The position numbers and the translations under genes were made by a program. This document shows positions 17,932-27,424 of a stretch of DNA of 64,000 bases, in pieces. Every line of letters starts with the position of its first letter. The first letter of the stretch is position 1. The notes below the pieces were generated by a model. The model made no database searches. It saw only the letters and a program-made list of their open reading frames with translations, and was not told the origin of the DNA. Source of the stretch: Penaeicola halotolerans (lineage in GTDB: Bacteria > Bacteroidota > Bacteroidia > Cytophagales > Cyclobacteriaceae); contig NZ_JAEAGO010000001.1 of assembly GCF_016464625.1 (NCBI RefSeq), positions 372,001-436,000 on the forward strand, written 5' to 3'.

Positions 17932-19173
17932 TTAGATAGAGGTTGGATTTAAGACAGCTTGCATGATTTTACATTTCATTTCCGTTTCTATCCATTCTTT
18001 TTCTGGATCAGAGTCTTCGGTTACACCTGCACCAGCGTAGAGGATAGCTTCTTCATCAAGGAGTTGCGCACAACGCAGATTGACAAAGAGCTGAGTTTCC
18101 TCTTGGATATTGACTGGCCCAAGAAAACCACTGAAAAATGAGCGGCTAAAGGATTCATGAGCAGCTAGAAAATCCATAGCGGGCTGCTTAGGCATGCCAC
18201 AAATAGCGGAGGTAGGGTGCAAAAGAGAAAGCATGACTGTTCCCAGTTGCGGAAAATTAGTTGCTTTCATATTGACACGATAGTCCGTTCTCAAGTGCAT
18301 CAGATGACCAGCTATGATGGTCTTTGGCCCCACTTCTTCATATTCTCTAAGTCTAATCTGCTTGAAGCAATTGATGATATAGCGACTGACGAGTGCCTGC
18401 TCTTCGATCTCTTTTTGTGTCCAAGCTACTTCTTTTAATGGATTTTCTCCTTGTACGACTTGTGTCCCCGCAAGTGCCATGGTGTGAAAATAATCATCCT
18501 TATCTACTCTGATCAATACTTCAGGACTAGCACCAAGCCATGTGCCTATTCCAGGAAGACTTACGAGAGAGACGAAAGCATTGGGATATTTTTCGCAGAG
18601 TGTCAAATATGCCTTCACTAAATTGAATGATTCACTCAGTGGGATACGCTTCGTTCTAGCAGGCACCACTTTATAAAACTCACCTGCTTGGATGGCTTGT
18701 ACAGCTTTTGATACAGTCTGTTTGAAGCTTTCTGGTGTGGTGCTTTTAAAATCTAATGTATTATCAGCAGTATAGTAAGACTGGTTAGTCTTTGTTTTTA
18801 GTTTGGTTTGCAAAAGTGCTTCCCAAACTTCTTGAGCCTTATAGCCTTGCAGATTTGGTTCAGGACTTTCTTTTTCACCTTTACCTAATGTGAAATAGAT
18901 GTCTGACTGAAGGTAAATGGCTTCTTTGGTATCATCTTGCTGATAAGGTGAAAATACAAAACCACTCTTGAGCTCTTCAAGATCTACTTTGCGATGTTTG
19001 ATAGTACCAGTAAGATCAAGCAAAACATTCGTCTCGTGTGATTTAGGCAGTTTCCAGCAAGCTATTTGGAAATTATGCTCAAAACTGAGTTGAGAGATAC
19101 GCTGTAGCCACTCGTCTTGTGGAAGACTAGTTGGATGAGAGGTTTGTATGACTGATTCGGTATTTGTACGCAT
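17932..19173 (-). CDS. menF: isochorismate synthase
   Basis: The 413-residue protein belongs to the chorismate-binding family. Motifs are AGEFYKVVPARTKR, GIGTWLGASPEVLIRV, HPTSAICGMPKQPAM, a Mg2+-binding FFSGFLGPVN and VNLRCAQL. It isomerises chorismate to isochorismate, feeding MenD. It starts 1 bp after the thioesterase stop, and menD follows after 10 bp. Menaquinone and salicylate/enterobactin isochorismate synthases look alike, but the neighbours decide for menaquinone. Confidence 0.95.
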   Translation of the reverse strand: MRTNTESVIQTSHPTSLPQDEWLQRISQLSFEHNFQIACWKLPKSHETNVLLDLTGTIKHRKVDLEELKSGFVFSPYQQDDTKEAIYLQSDIYFTLGKGEKESPEPNLQGYKAQEVWEALLQTKLKTKTNQSYYTADNTLDFKSTTPESFKQTVSKAVQAIQAGEFYKVVPARTKRIPLSESFNLVKAYLTLCEKYPNAFVSLVSLPGIGTWLGASPEVLIRVDKDDYFHTMALAGTQVVQGENPLKEVAWTQKEIEEQALVSRYIINCFKQIRLREYEEVGPKTIIAGHLMHLRTDYRVNMKATNFPQLGTVMLSLLHPTSAICGMPKQPAMDFLAAHESFSRSFFSGFLGPVNIQEETQLFVNLRCAQLLDEEAILYAGAGVTEDSDPEKEWIETEMKCKIMQAVLNPTSI

Positions 19174-19174
19174 A

Positions 19175-19597
19175 TTATTTACGATCCAATACGGCTAAAG
19201 TGATCCTGCTGATACAAGTCAATTGCTCTTCTGAGTCATAGACTTTGATCTCCCATACTTGTGTTTTCTTACCCATATGAATGGGTTTAGCGACCCCTTT
19301 CACCCTGCCGTCTTTGACACTTTTGAGGTGATTCGCATTGATCTCTAATCCTACGCAGTATTGTTTTTGAAGATCTAGTGTATAGGTGGCGGCAACACTG
19401 CCTAGCGTCTCTGCTAGAACCACATTTGCTCCTCCATGTAACAGTCCGAGAGGTTGTTTGGTTCTGTGATCTACAGGCATGGTAGCTACTAAATAATCAG
19501 TTCCAATCTCCGTAAATTGAATATCCAAATAGGACACCATTGTACCCTCACTTTGATTATTTAATTGCGCTAGTGTTAAGTTTTTTGGAAAAATCAT
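19175..19597 (-). CDS. hotdog-fold thioesterase, probable DHNA-CoA hydrolase
   Basis: The protein (140 residues from Met at 19597; an upstream ATG at 19633 would add 12) is a PaaI/MenI-type hotdog thioesterase. LLHGGANVVLAETLGSVAA carries the HGG and catalytic Glu region. Because it is the first gene of the men operon, the likely role is hydrolysis of 1,4-dihydroxy-2-naphthoyl-CoA, the step after MenB; this is contextual inference. I favour the internal start because it leaves room for a promoter between this gene and the divergent phosphatase gene. Confidence 0.85.
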   Translation of the reverse strand: MIFPKNLTLAQLNNQSEGTMVSYLDIQFTEIGTDYLVATMPVDHRTKQPLGLLHGGANVVLAETLGSVAATYTLDLQKQYCVGLEINANHLKSVKDGRVKGVAKPIHMGKKTQVWEIKVYDSEEQLTCISRITLAVLDRK

Positions 19598-19656
19598 AAA
19601 CAGTTGTCGGTCATTTATGCCTAATTTGCCCATAAATCGAACAAAAATACCAAAAA

Positions 19657-20268
19657 TTGGCTATCAAAAAAATTTACCTCGTCAGACACGGACAGACTGA
19701 CTACAATAAAAGGGGCATCGTACAAGGCAGTGGAATAGATGCACCGCTAAATGAAACTGGAAAAGCACAAGCGCATGCTTTTTTTGAAGCTTATAAATCT
19801 GTGGCATTCGATAAGATCTATGTATCAAGTCTACAGCGAACGAGGCAATCTGTACAGGGTTTTATCGACTCAGGTATTCCTTATGAACCATTAGCAGACC
19901 TCAATGAAATCAGCTGGGGAGACTATGAGGGCGTGCCCATGACGCCTGACGAAAATGTCTATTATCAAAAAATGCTCACAACTTGGCAGTCTGGGCAACT
20001 AGATTATGCGATCAGAGGAGGGGAGAGTCCACTGCAGGTTCAAGCTCGCTTGCAAGTCGCCCTAGATTACATCTTATCTCAAAAGGAAGAGACAATCCTG
20101 ATTTGCATGCATGGTCGTGCTATCAGGATTTTACTGGCCACCTTGTTGAAATATCATCTGAGTACAATGGATGTATTTACGCATGCCAATCTGTGTCTAT
20201 ATGAATTGACCTATCTGGGACAAAGCTTCAGAATCGATCGGTTTGATGAGCGAGGACATTTGAATTAA
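19657..20268 (+). CDS. histidine phosphatase family protein (phosphoglycerate mutase-like)
   Basis: The 203-residue protein opens IYLVRHGQTDYNKRG, with the catalytic RHG histidine, and has ICMHGRAIRILLA with the second catalytic His. SSLQRTRQSV supplies a phosphate-binding Arg. The start is TTG at 19657, since no ATG precedes the RHG motif. Members include cofactor-dependent phosphoglycerate mutases and alpha-ribazole or sugar phosphatases; the substrate is not determined. Confidence 0.9.
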   Translation: MAIKKIYLVRHGQTDYNKRGIVQGSGIDAPLNETGKAQAHAFFEAYKSVAFDKIYVSSLQRTRQSVQGFIDSGIPYEPLADLNEISWGDYEGVPMTPDENVYYQKMLTTWQSGQLDYAIRGGESPLQVQARLQVALDYILSQKEETILICMHGRAIRILLATLLKYHLSTMDVFTHANLCLYELTYLGQSFRIDRFDERGHLN

Positions 20269-20336
20269 GTTCTATTTGAATAAGTAGTTGGATTCCATTA
20301 ACTTGAGATTGATAATTAAGGTAAATGAAGTGTTTT

Positions 20337-20783
20337 ATGAAGAAGCTTATTTTTACTATCGTGACATTTAGTCTAATGTTAAGTTGCAAAACTCATCAAG
20401 ATATGGAAGCTCAACAAAAAACTATGGTAGAAAGCTATATTGATGCTTATAATAGCTTTGATGTAGAAGGAATGACGCAGCATTTAGATGATGCACTAAT
20501 CTTTGAAAATATCGCTGGAGATGAAGTGAATCTACATATAGAAGGGCTTGATGCATTCAAAAAGCAAGCAAAGGAAGCCACACAATATTTCAGTGAGCGA
20601 AAGCAGACAGTCGAGTCTTGGACTTTTGGCGAGGAAAAAGTGCAAATCAAAATCTCCTACTTTGCTGTAGTGGCTGTAGATCTTCCAAATGGGCTTAAAA
20701 AAGGGGATACGCTTCAGCTAGAAGGAGAATCGATCTTCAAATTCAAGGGAGATAAAATTGTGAAAATAACAGACAAGAGCTGA
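20337..20783 (+). CDS. NTF2/SnoaL-like lipoprotein
   Basis: From the ATG at 20337 the protein is 148 residues and begins MKKLIFTIVTFSLMLSCKTH, a lipoprotein signal with lipobox LMLSC. An ATG four codons upstream (20325) is less good because it adds a Cys before the signal. The mature part has the cone-shaped NTF2/SnoaL pattern: a helix (VESYIDAYNSFDVEGM), then strands ending FKFKGDKIVKITDKS. Function is unknown. It follows the phosphatase gene by about 70 bp. Confidence 0.8.
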   Translation: MKKLIFTIVTFSLMLSCKTHQDMEAQQKTMVESYIDAYNSFDVEGMTQHLDDALIFENIAGDEVNLHIEGLDAFKKQAKEATQYFSERKQTVESWTFGEEKVQIKISYFAVVAVDLPNGLKKGDTLQLEGESIFKFKGDKIVKITDKS

Positions 20784-20870
20784 GTTTATTTTCTACATTA
20801 TTTAAAGAGGATTAATTTGATTCAAGAAGTAATTTAACCAAATTAGGTTAGAAATCGAATTAGTCTAGCT

Positions 20871-21314
20871 ATGAAAGTATTTTTTAAAGAATTGTTTAAT
20901 TACAATAAGCATGTCAACCTTCAACTCATCGACTTATTGAGTCAGCATGAGGCAGAGCTTTCAGAGAATGCCAAACTTTTGATGAGTCACATACTAAATG
21001 CGCACCATATCTGGAATCACCGTATGCTAAATAGATCAGCTAGATTTAGTGTTTGGCAATTGCATCTAGTATCAGATTTTCATAAGATACATGAGACCAA
21101 TCTAAACATGACCTTGGAGATTATAGATAATTTAGATTTAGATAATGCCATCACTTATTCGAATAGCAAAGGGCAAGTCTTTCAGAATACAGTACAGGAG
21201 GTGCTTTTTCATATCATAAATCATTCAACTTATCATAGAGGGCAAATCGCCACTTCAGTCAAATCATCAGGTATAGCTCCTTTAGCGACAGACTATATAT
21301 TCTATAAACGTTAA
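20871..21314 (+). CDS. DinB-family protein
   Basis: This 147-residue four-helix bundle has the DinB metal-binding histidines: one in ILNAHHIWNHRM (near residue 47) and two in HIINHSTYHRGQIA (near residues 123-130). DinB-like proteins are often thiol-dependent transferases or of unknown function. It stands alone but is followed 27 bp later by a DUF1801 gene on the same strand; the two kinds of protein often sit in small stress-type operons. Confidence 0.88.
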   Translation: MKVFFKELFNYNKHVNLQLIDLLSQHEAELSENAKLLMSHILNAHHIWNHRMLNRSARFSVWQLHLVSDFHKIHETNLNMTLEIIDNLDLDNAITYSNSKGQVFQNTVQEVLFHIINHSTYHRGQIATSVKSSGIAPLATDYIFYKR

Positions 21315-21341
21315 GTCTATATAACTCAAACGCTCTAAAAA

Positions 21342-21770
21342 ATGACATCAACGATCAAAACCAAACAAACGAATGCCAGTGTGCTCGATTTCATAAAGGC
21401 AGCTGCAGACACACCCCAAAAGCTAACTGATAGCTTGACCATACTCAAGTTAATGGAAGAGGTGACGGGCTACCCAGCAAAAATGTGGGGAGAATCCATC
21501 ATCGGTTTTGGTCAGTATCACTATAAGTCTGATCGCAGTAGGCAGGAGGGAGACTGGCCATTGGTGGGTTTTTCACCTCGCAAAGCTGCCATTTCATTGT
21601 ATGTGTATAGCGGATGTGCAGGTCAGGAAGACTTGCTAGCTAAGCTAGGTAAGTATAAAATGGGTAAGTCTTGTATCTATGTCAAAAGACTCTCAGATAT
21701 CGATCAGAAAGTTTTAGTCAATATAATTCAAACAACGATTAGTTTTTTGAGAAACAAATATCCTGATTGA
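21342..21770 (+). CDS. DUF1801-domain protein
   Basis: The 142-residue protein matches DUF1801. It has a helical N-terminus, then MWGESIIGFGQYHYKS, VGFSPRKAAISLYVYSG, and GKYKMGKSCIYVKRLSDID. Its fold is YdhG-like. Its biochemical role is unknown. It probably shares a transcript with the DinB gene upstream. Confidence 0.9.
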   Translation: MTSTIKTKQTNASVLDFIKAAADTPQKLTDSLTILKLMEEVTGYPAKMWGESIIGFGQYHYKSDRSRQEGDWPLVGFSPRKAAISLYVYSGCAGQEDLLAKLGKYKMGKSCIYVKRLSDIDQKVLVNIIQTTISFLRNKYPD

Positions 21771-21859
21771 TCTAATAAAAGCAATATTTTAAAAATAATT
21801 ATTCATATATTTTTGTAGAAGTTATTGTTTTGAATAGTTTTATTGAAAACTTAAAAACT

Positions 21860-22477
21860 ATGAAAAAACTTATACTCATTTTACTGCTACTGCCTACATT
21901 GACTTTTGGACAGTTTTCTAAGGGAACTAAGATGATCGGTACAGACTTTAGCGTATCTTCTTATACTACTTCAGTCAATAATGAACCTCCCATTACTACA
22001 ATAACAGGAAACTTTCATTTTGGATTTTTCACATCAGAATCATTTGCTGTTGGTCCAATATTAAATGTTTTGTATAACAGGAATTATAATATTAATCCTG
22101 TAACAAACACTTTTGATGAAATTAGTATTACTGGACTAAGCGGTGGTTTATTTGCCCGCAAATTCTTCAAAATATCTGATAAGTTCTTCTTCAGCTTAGA
22201 AGGAAGAGGGCTTATTGGTTATGCTCAAAGAAGCAATGACTCAAGATTGAATTTTGCCTTTCAAAGTGACGATAGAGTCACTAGGTTTGACATTTCAATC
22301 CTTCCCGCTTTTACATTTTTTCCAAGCGAAAGATGGGGGATTGATGCAAGGCTTGGGCAGATCTATTATGGTTCAAATGCCGCTAACTATTTTCAAGATT
22401 TCAAAGAGTTCAGATTTAACCTTGGCAGAGTTTCCCTTGGTTTCAACTATTACTTTGGGATAAAAGGAACAGAATAA
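21860..22477 (+). CDS. outer membrane beta-barrel protein
   Basis: From the ATG at 21860 the protein is 205 residues with a signal peptide (MKKLILILLLLPTLTFGQ). A run of alternating strands follows and the protein ends RVSLGFNYYFGIKGTE, consistent with a small 8-strand barrel. A TTG start at 21830 would place 10 residues before the signal and is rejected. Ligand and role are unknown. A bidirectional terminator follows. Confidence 0.85.
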   Translation: MKKLILILLLLPTLTFGQFSKGTKMIGTDFSVSSYTTSVNNEPPITTITGNFHFGFFTSESFAVGPILNVLYNRNYNINPVTNTFDEISITGLSGGLFARKFFKISDKFFFSLEGRGLIGYAQRSNDSRLNFAFQSDDRVTRFDISILPAFTFFPSERWGIDARLGQIYYGSNAANYFQDFKEFRFNLGRVSLGFNYYFGIKGTE

Positions 22478-22503
22478 CTTCTTCTCAAATATCCTGAAAC
22501 GAA

Positions 22504-22530
22504 AAAAGGCTGCGAATTTCGCAGCCTTTT
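22504..22530. terminator. bidirectional terminator
   Basis: AAAAGGCTGCG pairs perfectly with CGCAGCCTTTT around a 5-nt loop. A and T runs on either side let it serve both convergent genes, the beta-barrel gene and the zinc-ribbon gene. Confidence 0.85.
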
Positions 22531-22552
22531 CAGTTTATATAGAGAACTAGAT

Positions 22553-23320
22553 TTATGATCTTGTTCTTCTTGTCTTTTTATCTTGATCCTCTTCTGGAGT
22601 GTCATCGACATCCGCCATGACTCTACCACAGTGTTCACATACGATAAGCTTCTTCTTCTCTCTGATATCAGCTTGTCTCTGTGGAGGCACGATGTTGAAA
22701 CAACCTCCGCAAGCACCTCTTTTGACGAGGACAACGGCTAGGCCGTTTTTAGCGTTTTCTCTGATCTTCTCGTAAGACTTGTAGAGTCTTTCCTCGATCT
22801 TTGTGACAGCTTTTTCTCTTTCTTTTCTAAGCTTCTGCTCATCTGTTTCACTCTCAGCGATGATTGTGTTCAGTTCAGCTTTTTTGTTTTCAAGATCCTT
22901 AGTTCTGTCATCTAAGGTTTCCTTCAATATCGTCACTTCAGCTTTCTTGTTATCGATTTTGAAGTGATCTTCTTTTATTTTTTTCTCGGCAATTTGAATC
23001 TCGAGACCTTGTAGTTCAACTTCCTTAGTGATCGCATCATATTCTCTGTTATTTCTAACATTCATCTGCTGCTCCTCATACTTTTTGATCAGCTTTTCTG
23101 ATTCTTTGATGGCTTCCTTGTGGGCTTTGATGCCAGCTTCTAAGCTTTGGATGTCGCTATCGTATTTGTCAAGTCTTGTTTGGTATCCTGCGATCTCATC
23201 TTCTAAGTCTTGAACTTCCTCAGGGAGTGCTCCTCTGATTTTTAGAATAGAATCTAGCTTAGAATCTAGGTTTTGAAGATGAAGAAGGTTTTCTAGTTTT
23301 TGTGCTACGGTACTTTCCAT
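22553..23320 (-). CDS. coiled-coil protein with C4 zinc ribbon
   Basis: Residues 1 to about 185 of this 255-residue protein form a long charged coiled coil. The C-terminus carries a zinc ribbon: CGGCFNIVPPQRQ and CEHCGRVM give a CxxC...CxxC pair. This is the zf-RING_7/CT398-like architecture, proposed to act in nucleic acid binding or flagellar/secretion regulation in other phyla; the role here is unknown. It lies 3 bp downstream of the Nif3-family gene, a very common pairing in Bacteroidota, and is certainly co-transcribed with it. Confidence 0.9.
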   Translation of the reverse strand: MESTVAQKLENLLHLQNLDSKLDSILKIRGALPEEVQDLEDEIAGYQTRLDKYDSDIQSLEAGIKAHKEAIKESEKLIKKYEEQQMNVRNNREYDAITKEVELQGLEIQIAEKKIKEDHFKIDNKKAEVTILKETLDDRTKDLENKKAELNTIIAESETDEQKLRKEREKAVTKIEERLYKSYEKIRENAKNGLAVVLVKRGACGGCFNIVPPQRQADIREKKKLIVCEHCGRVMADVDDTPEEDQDKKTRRTRS

Positions 23321-23323
23321 GTA

Positions 23324-24424
23324 TTAAGTTAGGTAAGTAATTGGGTTAGTAACTACTTCGGTCAAATAGAGTGCAATATTAGTGAATTTTTTCTTCAAAA
23401 ACTCGAATAATAAATCTTTTGTATAAACTTCACTCTCATAATGTCCAATATCTGCTAAAATCAATTGTCCATCCGCGTCAAAGTACTCATGGTACTTTAC
23501 ATCTGCGGTGATGAAGATATCTGCTTGGGCTGATTTAGCCGCTCCAAGTAGGAAGATACCCGCTCCACCGCAGACAGCAACAGTCTTTATTTTATCATTG
23601 CAAATAGAAGTATGCTTGATCACAGAGAGCTGCATGCTTGACTTGAGATGTTGCAAAAATTCTCCTGTTGGCATGGCTTCTTGGAGTTCACCGATCATGC
23701 CAGAACCCACTTCCTGGTAGGCATTTTCTAATGTCTGTAAATAGTAGGCAACTTCTTCGTAAGGGTGTGCCTTTTTGAGCGCGTTCAAGACCTTACCAGA
23801 GAGGTGACTTGGCAAGATTACTTCTACACGTCTCTCTTTTTCTATAGCTTGTTGGCCTACAGTACCAGTATGTGGATGGGTACCCTCAGTAGGGAGAAAA
23901 GTCCCCTCACCAGAGACGCTGAAGCTGCAATTTTTATATTCACCAATCTGTCCTGCACCTGCTGCATAGAGTGCCTGAGTCACTTCGGTCACTTGATCCT
24001 CAGGAATGAAAGTCGTCAACTTACTCAGCAGATCCGTTTTAGGAGACAATATCCTCGTGTTGATCAGCCCTAGTCGATCGCAGATACGTTTGTTTACTCC
24101 AGTATGGACATTATCTAAATTCGTATGGATGGCATAGATAGCGATATCATGCTTGATAGCCTTGATGATAGTTCGTTCGATGTAGTTTTTGCCAGTGAGT
24201 GATTTGAGTCCTTTAAAAATGATCGGATGGTGCGCGATGATCACATTACAATTTTTAGCAATCGCTTCATCTACCACAGCTTCTGTACTATCAAGCGCGA
24301 TAAGTATACCACTCACTTCCCAGTGAGGATCTCCGGTCAGCAGCCCTGCATTGTCATAGCTTTCTTGGTACTGTTTGGGAGCAATAGTCTCTAAAAATTG
24401 GGTAAGCTGTTTTATATTTATCAT
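23324..24424 (-). CDS. Nif3-like dinuclear metal centre protein
   Basis: The 366-residue protein has the NIF3 metal-binding motifs: CNVIIAHHPIIFKGLKSL near residue 60, AIHTNLDNVHTG at about 97, and C-terminal TADVKYHEYFDADGQ with GHYESE. The central ~120-residue insertion (PII/CutA-like) is typical of the long ~370-residue form that forms hexameric toroids. Annotations as GTP cyclohydrolase I type 2 are unproven. It is first in a two-gene operon with the zinc-ribbon protein and divergent from lpxK. Confidence 0.93.
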   Translation of the reverse strand: MINIKQLTQFLETIAPKQYQESYDNAGLLTGDPHWEVSGILIALDSTEAVVDEAIAKNCNVIIAHHPIIFKGLKSLTGKNYIERTIIKAIKHDIAIYAIHTNLDNVHTGVNKRICDRLGLINTRILSPKTDLLSKLTTFIPEDQVTEVTQALYAAGAGQIGEYKNCSFSVSGEGTFLPTEGTHPHTGTVGQQAIEKERRVEVILPSHLSGKVLNALKKAHPYEEVAYYLQTLENAYQEVGSGMIGELQEAMPTGEFLQHLKSSMQLSVIKHTSICNDKIKTVAVCGGAGIFLLGAAKSAQADIFITADVKYHEYFDADGQLILADIGHYESEVYTKDLLFEFLKKKFTNIALYLTEVVTNPITYLT

Positions 24425-24475
24425 TTTTGAGGAAATTTGCTGCTCAAATATAAAAATTAATCAATAGCTCCTCAG

Positions 24476-25516
24476 ATGTCTTTTCTGAAAATCCTCTTGT
24501 GGCCTTTTGCTTTACTCTATGATCTAGTGACGCGCAGTCGCAACTATCTTTTTGATATTGGGTACAAAAAGTCCATTCGTTTCACCGTTCCTACCATCGT
24601 GGTGGGAAATCTTAGCGTAGGTGGTACAGGCAAGACTCCGATGGTAGAGTATATGATAAAGCTGCTTAGGCAAACAGAGCGATTGGCTGTGCTGTCTCGA
24701 GGATATGGACGAAAGACACGAGGATTTATTGCGGCAGATGCTAGTGCCAGTGCTGTAGCTATTGGAGACGAGCCTTTCCAGATTTATCAAAAGTTTGAGG
24801 GAGAGATACCCGTTTTTGTGGGAGAGGATCGTGTCTTAGCGGTTCCAAATATCTTAGTAGCAGCACCAGAGACAAGCTTACTATTATTAGATGATGCCTT
24901 TCAGCATCGCTATGTCGATGCACATTTAAATATCTTGTTGTCAGATTATCAACAACCATTTTACGAGGATTATCTCTTGCCTCTTGGCAGGCTAAGGGAA
25001 GCTAGGAAAGGCGCTCAAAGAGCTAATGCTATCGTCATTACCAAGTGCCCTCAAAACCTCACGTCATCAGAAAAAGTGCACATTACTCAAAAGGTAGCAC
25101 AGTACACGAGTGCAAATGTTCCTGTTTTCTTTGCATACATCGCTTATGACGAGCCAGTATTCAAAAGTGGTGCAAAGATAGCTACCTCAGATTATTACCT
25201 CTTTGCAGGGATCGCTAAAAGCAAAATCTTTGATGACTACAGTAGAAAGGAATTTAACGTGCTTGGGTCAAAGTATTTCGCGGATCATCACCGTTATATG
25301 GAGGCAGAAGTAGAAGCCTTGGTGGAAGCGGCCAAAACCTCAGGAGCAAAAGCACTCTTGACCACAGAAAAAGATGCCGTTAAATTTGAGGCATTGACAT
25401 TAAAGCAGGCACTTTCTGACTTCCCGCTCTATTATTTGCCAATAAAAACAGCTTTCTTTGAATCAGATTTTGATCAGTGGATCAAAGACAAAACAGCAGC
25501 GCTTCGTGATCAGTAG
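24476..25516 (+). CDS. lpxK: tetraacyldisaccharide 4'-kinase
   Basis: The 346-residue protein has the LpxK P-loop segment VVGNLSVGGTGKTPMVEYM (about 43-61), LSRGYGRKTRG, and DDAFQHRYV with the catalytic Asp/His region. It phosphorylates the 4' position of the lipid A disaccharide at the inner membrane, so the organism makes lipid A. The N-terminal hydrophobic helix serves as membrane anchor. It overlaps the following porin gene by 11 bp. Confidence 0.97.
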   Translation: MSFLKILLWPFALLYDLVTRSRNYLFDIGYKKSIRFTVPTIVVGNLSVGGTGKTPMVEYMIKLLRQTERLAVLSRGYGRKTRGFIAADASASAVAIGDEPFQIYQKFEGEIPVFVGEDRVLAVPNILVAAPETSLLLLDDAFQHRYVDAHLNILLSDYQQPFYEDYLLPLGRLREARKGAQRANAIVITKCPQNLTSSEKVHITQKVAQYTSANVPVFFAYIAYDEPVFKSGAKIATSDYYLFAGIAKSKIFDDYSRKEFNVLGSKYFADHHRYMEAEVEALVEAAKTSGAKALLTTEKDAVKFEALTLKQALSDFPLYYLPIKTAFFESDFDQWIKDKTAALRDQ

Positions 25517-27398
25517 ATTTCTATACTTTATTTGTTGCTTCTTAGTGGTCGGCTCCCTATCAGCTCAAGTGAGACTGGTAGAGGAGGAGGGTGATAGCAC
25601 AGCCAATGTCACGCGTAAACGCACCCTGCTCAATGACTCAAGTGAATCTGTCTATGGGCCTAAGACCACACTATTTTTTACAGAAGCTAGTCTCCGCTAC
25701 AACAGGGAGAAATTTTATGAGGTAGATACTGCATTGCACAGTTTTCATAGGTTCGATCCGATGGGGAAGGCCAACTTTCTCTATCAAGATCTAGGCAATA
25801 TCGGAAGTGCATCACAGCCTATATTTTATCAAACGCCAGAGGTGATAGGAAGACAGTCAGGCTTCCATGTCTATGACTTGTATTTCAAAGACCCAAGCAA
25901 ATTCAAATACTACGATACCAAATCTCCTCATACCAATCTAAATGCAAACTTTGGAGGAGGCGGGCGTAATATGCTGGATGTCTTCTACACCAGAAATATC
26001 AATCCTAATTGGAATGTGGCTTTTAATTTCTCGACTATCAGAGCGGCCAAACAGCTCAACCTAACAGGAAGAGATGACCGCATGGTGACCCAGGATGCTT
26101 ACAGTATTCAGACCAACTATCAATCAGAGGATAAGCGCTACAAAGCACTGGCGCATTTCTCTAGAATGAATCATGTGGTCAATGAGTCAGGAGGGATCAT
26201 TCCTCCAGCGTTAGACTCTACCTCAGAGCTTTTTGAGTACAGGGATGCCAAGGTATTTTTGCAAGAAGCAGTGGCGCAAGACCTAAGACAGTCTTACCAT
26301 TTATATCATCAGTATGAGCTGCGCAAAGGCTTAGAAGTGTACCATGTGATGAATAAGCTCAATCACTTTGTACGCTATAGCGATCAGCTGGAGGGCATAG
26401 ATTCACTCTACTATCCAAGATACATTTTTAGTACAGACAGTACGAGGGAGTCATTTAGGTTTAGTGAGTTTTCCAATGAGGTGGGTTTCAAAGGACTACT
26501 TTCTGATGTAGTCTATTACAATGCCTTTCTCAAGAGTAGAGAACTGAGCTTTCGCAATAGTAAAATCGTAGGTTTTGATCGGATCAGTGAAGTGTCCATA
26601 GGTGGTAACCTCCGTGGACAGATTGATGATAAATGGCAGTTTGAGGCTTTCTTGGAGTATTTGATTACCGATGCGTATCAGTTTGGGGGAAAACTCATCG
26701 CTCCTTGGATTGACATTAGCTATACCAAATCTCTCGTCAGACCCAACTTCGTGCAGCTACGCATGCGAGCCAATCATGGTGACTGGACCAACAACTTTTC
26801 AAATATAGGCTCTGATGTACTCGGTGGGGTACTCAAAGTAGACACTAAAAATGTCAAGTTTAGGCCAGGACTAGAGTTAGCAAGAGTCAACAATCATATT
26901 TTCTTCGATCAAAGTCAGGTGCCAGCCCAAGCAAATGGTGAGGCTTTTATTTTACAGCCTAAGTTTGATCTAAGCATCTCATGGGGTAAGTTGCGCTGGC
27001 TGACCTCAGCTAGGTACACTTCCCTATCTGGTGCCGCGGCAGATGTATTCAGAGTGCCAGAGTTATTTGCCAACTCTCAGTTGTACATTGATACCCCATT
27101 ATTTGACGAAAAACTATTCATACAAGTAGGGTTAGATGTGCGCTGGATGTCAGATTACTTTGCAGATGCATACAGTGCAGGCTTGCAGCAGTTTCACCTA
27201 CAGGATGATTTCTTAGTGTACAATTATCCAGTGGCGGATGTATTTCTCAACTTGAGGCTTAACCGTACCCGCGTTTTCTTCAAGTTTAGCCACCTCAATG
27301 CAGGTCTCATGGAGCAAGAGGGATACTTCACGACACCTTATTATACTGGAGTGCCAAGAGTCCTAGATGTGGGGATCAACTGGTCATTTTTTGATTAA
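25506..27398 (+). CDS. putative porin, Bacteroidota outer membrane barrel
   Basis: From GTG 25506 the protein is 630 residues and begins VISRFLYFICCFLVVGSLSAQ, a clean signal peptide. That start overlaps the lpxK stop by 11 bp; the frame is open further upstream, but only inside lpxK. The mature protein is rich in aromatic and alternating strands and ends GVPRVLDVGINWSFFD, with a terminal Phe region typical of barrel insertion. It fits the Bacteroidota family called putative porin. Substrate is unknown. Confidence 0.85.
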   Translation: MISRFLYFICCFLVVGSLSAQVRLVEEEGDSTANVTRKRTLLNDSSESVYGPKTTLFFTEASLRYNREKFYEVDTALHSFHRFDPMGKANFLYQDLGNIGSASQPIFYQTPEVIGRQSGFHVYDLYFKDPSKFKYYDTKSPHTNLNANFGGGGRNMLDVFYTRNINPNWNVAFNFSTIRAAKQLNLTGRDDRMVTQDAYSIQTNYQSEDKRYKALAHFSRMNHVVNESGGIIPPALDSTSELFEYRDAKVFLQEAVAQDLRQSYHLYHQYELRKGLEVYHVMNKLNHFVRYSDQLEGIDSLYYPRYIFSTDSTRESFRFSEFSNEVGFKGLLSDVVYYNAFLKSRELSFRNSKIVGFDRISEVSIGGNLRGQIDDKWQFEAFLEYLITDAYQFGGKLIAPWIDISYTKSLVRPNFVQLRMRANHGDWTNNFSNIGSDVLGGVLKVDTKNVKFRPGLELARVNNHIFFDQSQVPAQANGEAFILQPKFDLSISWGKLRWLTSARYTSLSGAAADVFRVPELFANSQLYIDTPLFDEKLFIQVGLDVRWMSDYFADAYSAGLQQFHLQDDFLVYNYPVADVFLNLRLNRTRVFFKFSHLNAGLMEQEGYFTTPYYTGVPRVLDVGINWSFFD

Positions 27399-27424
27399 TT
27401 GCCCAGTCATTTTAATTTTGCGTC

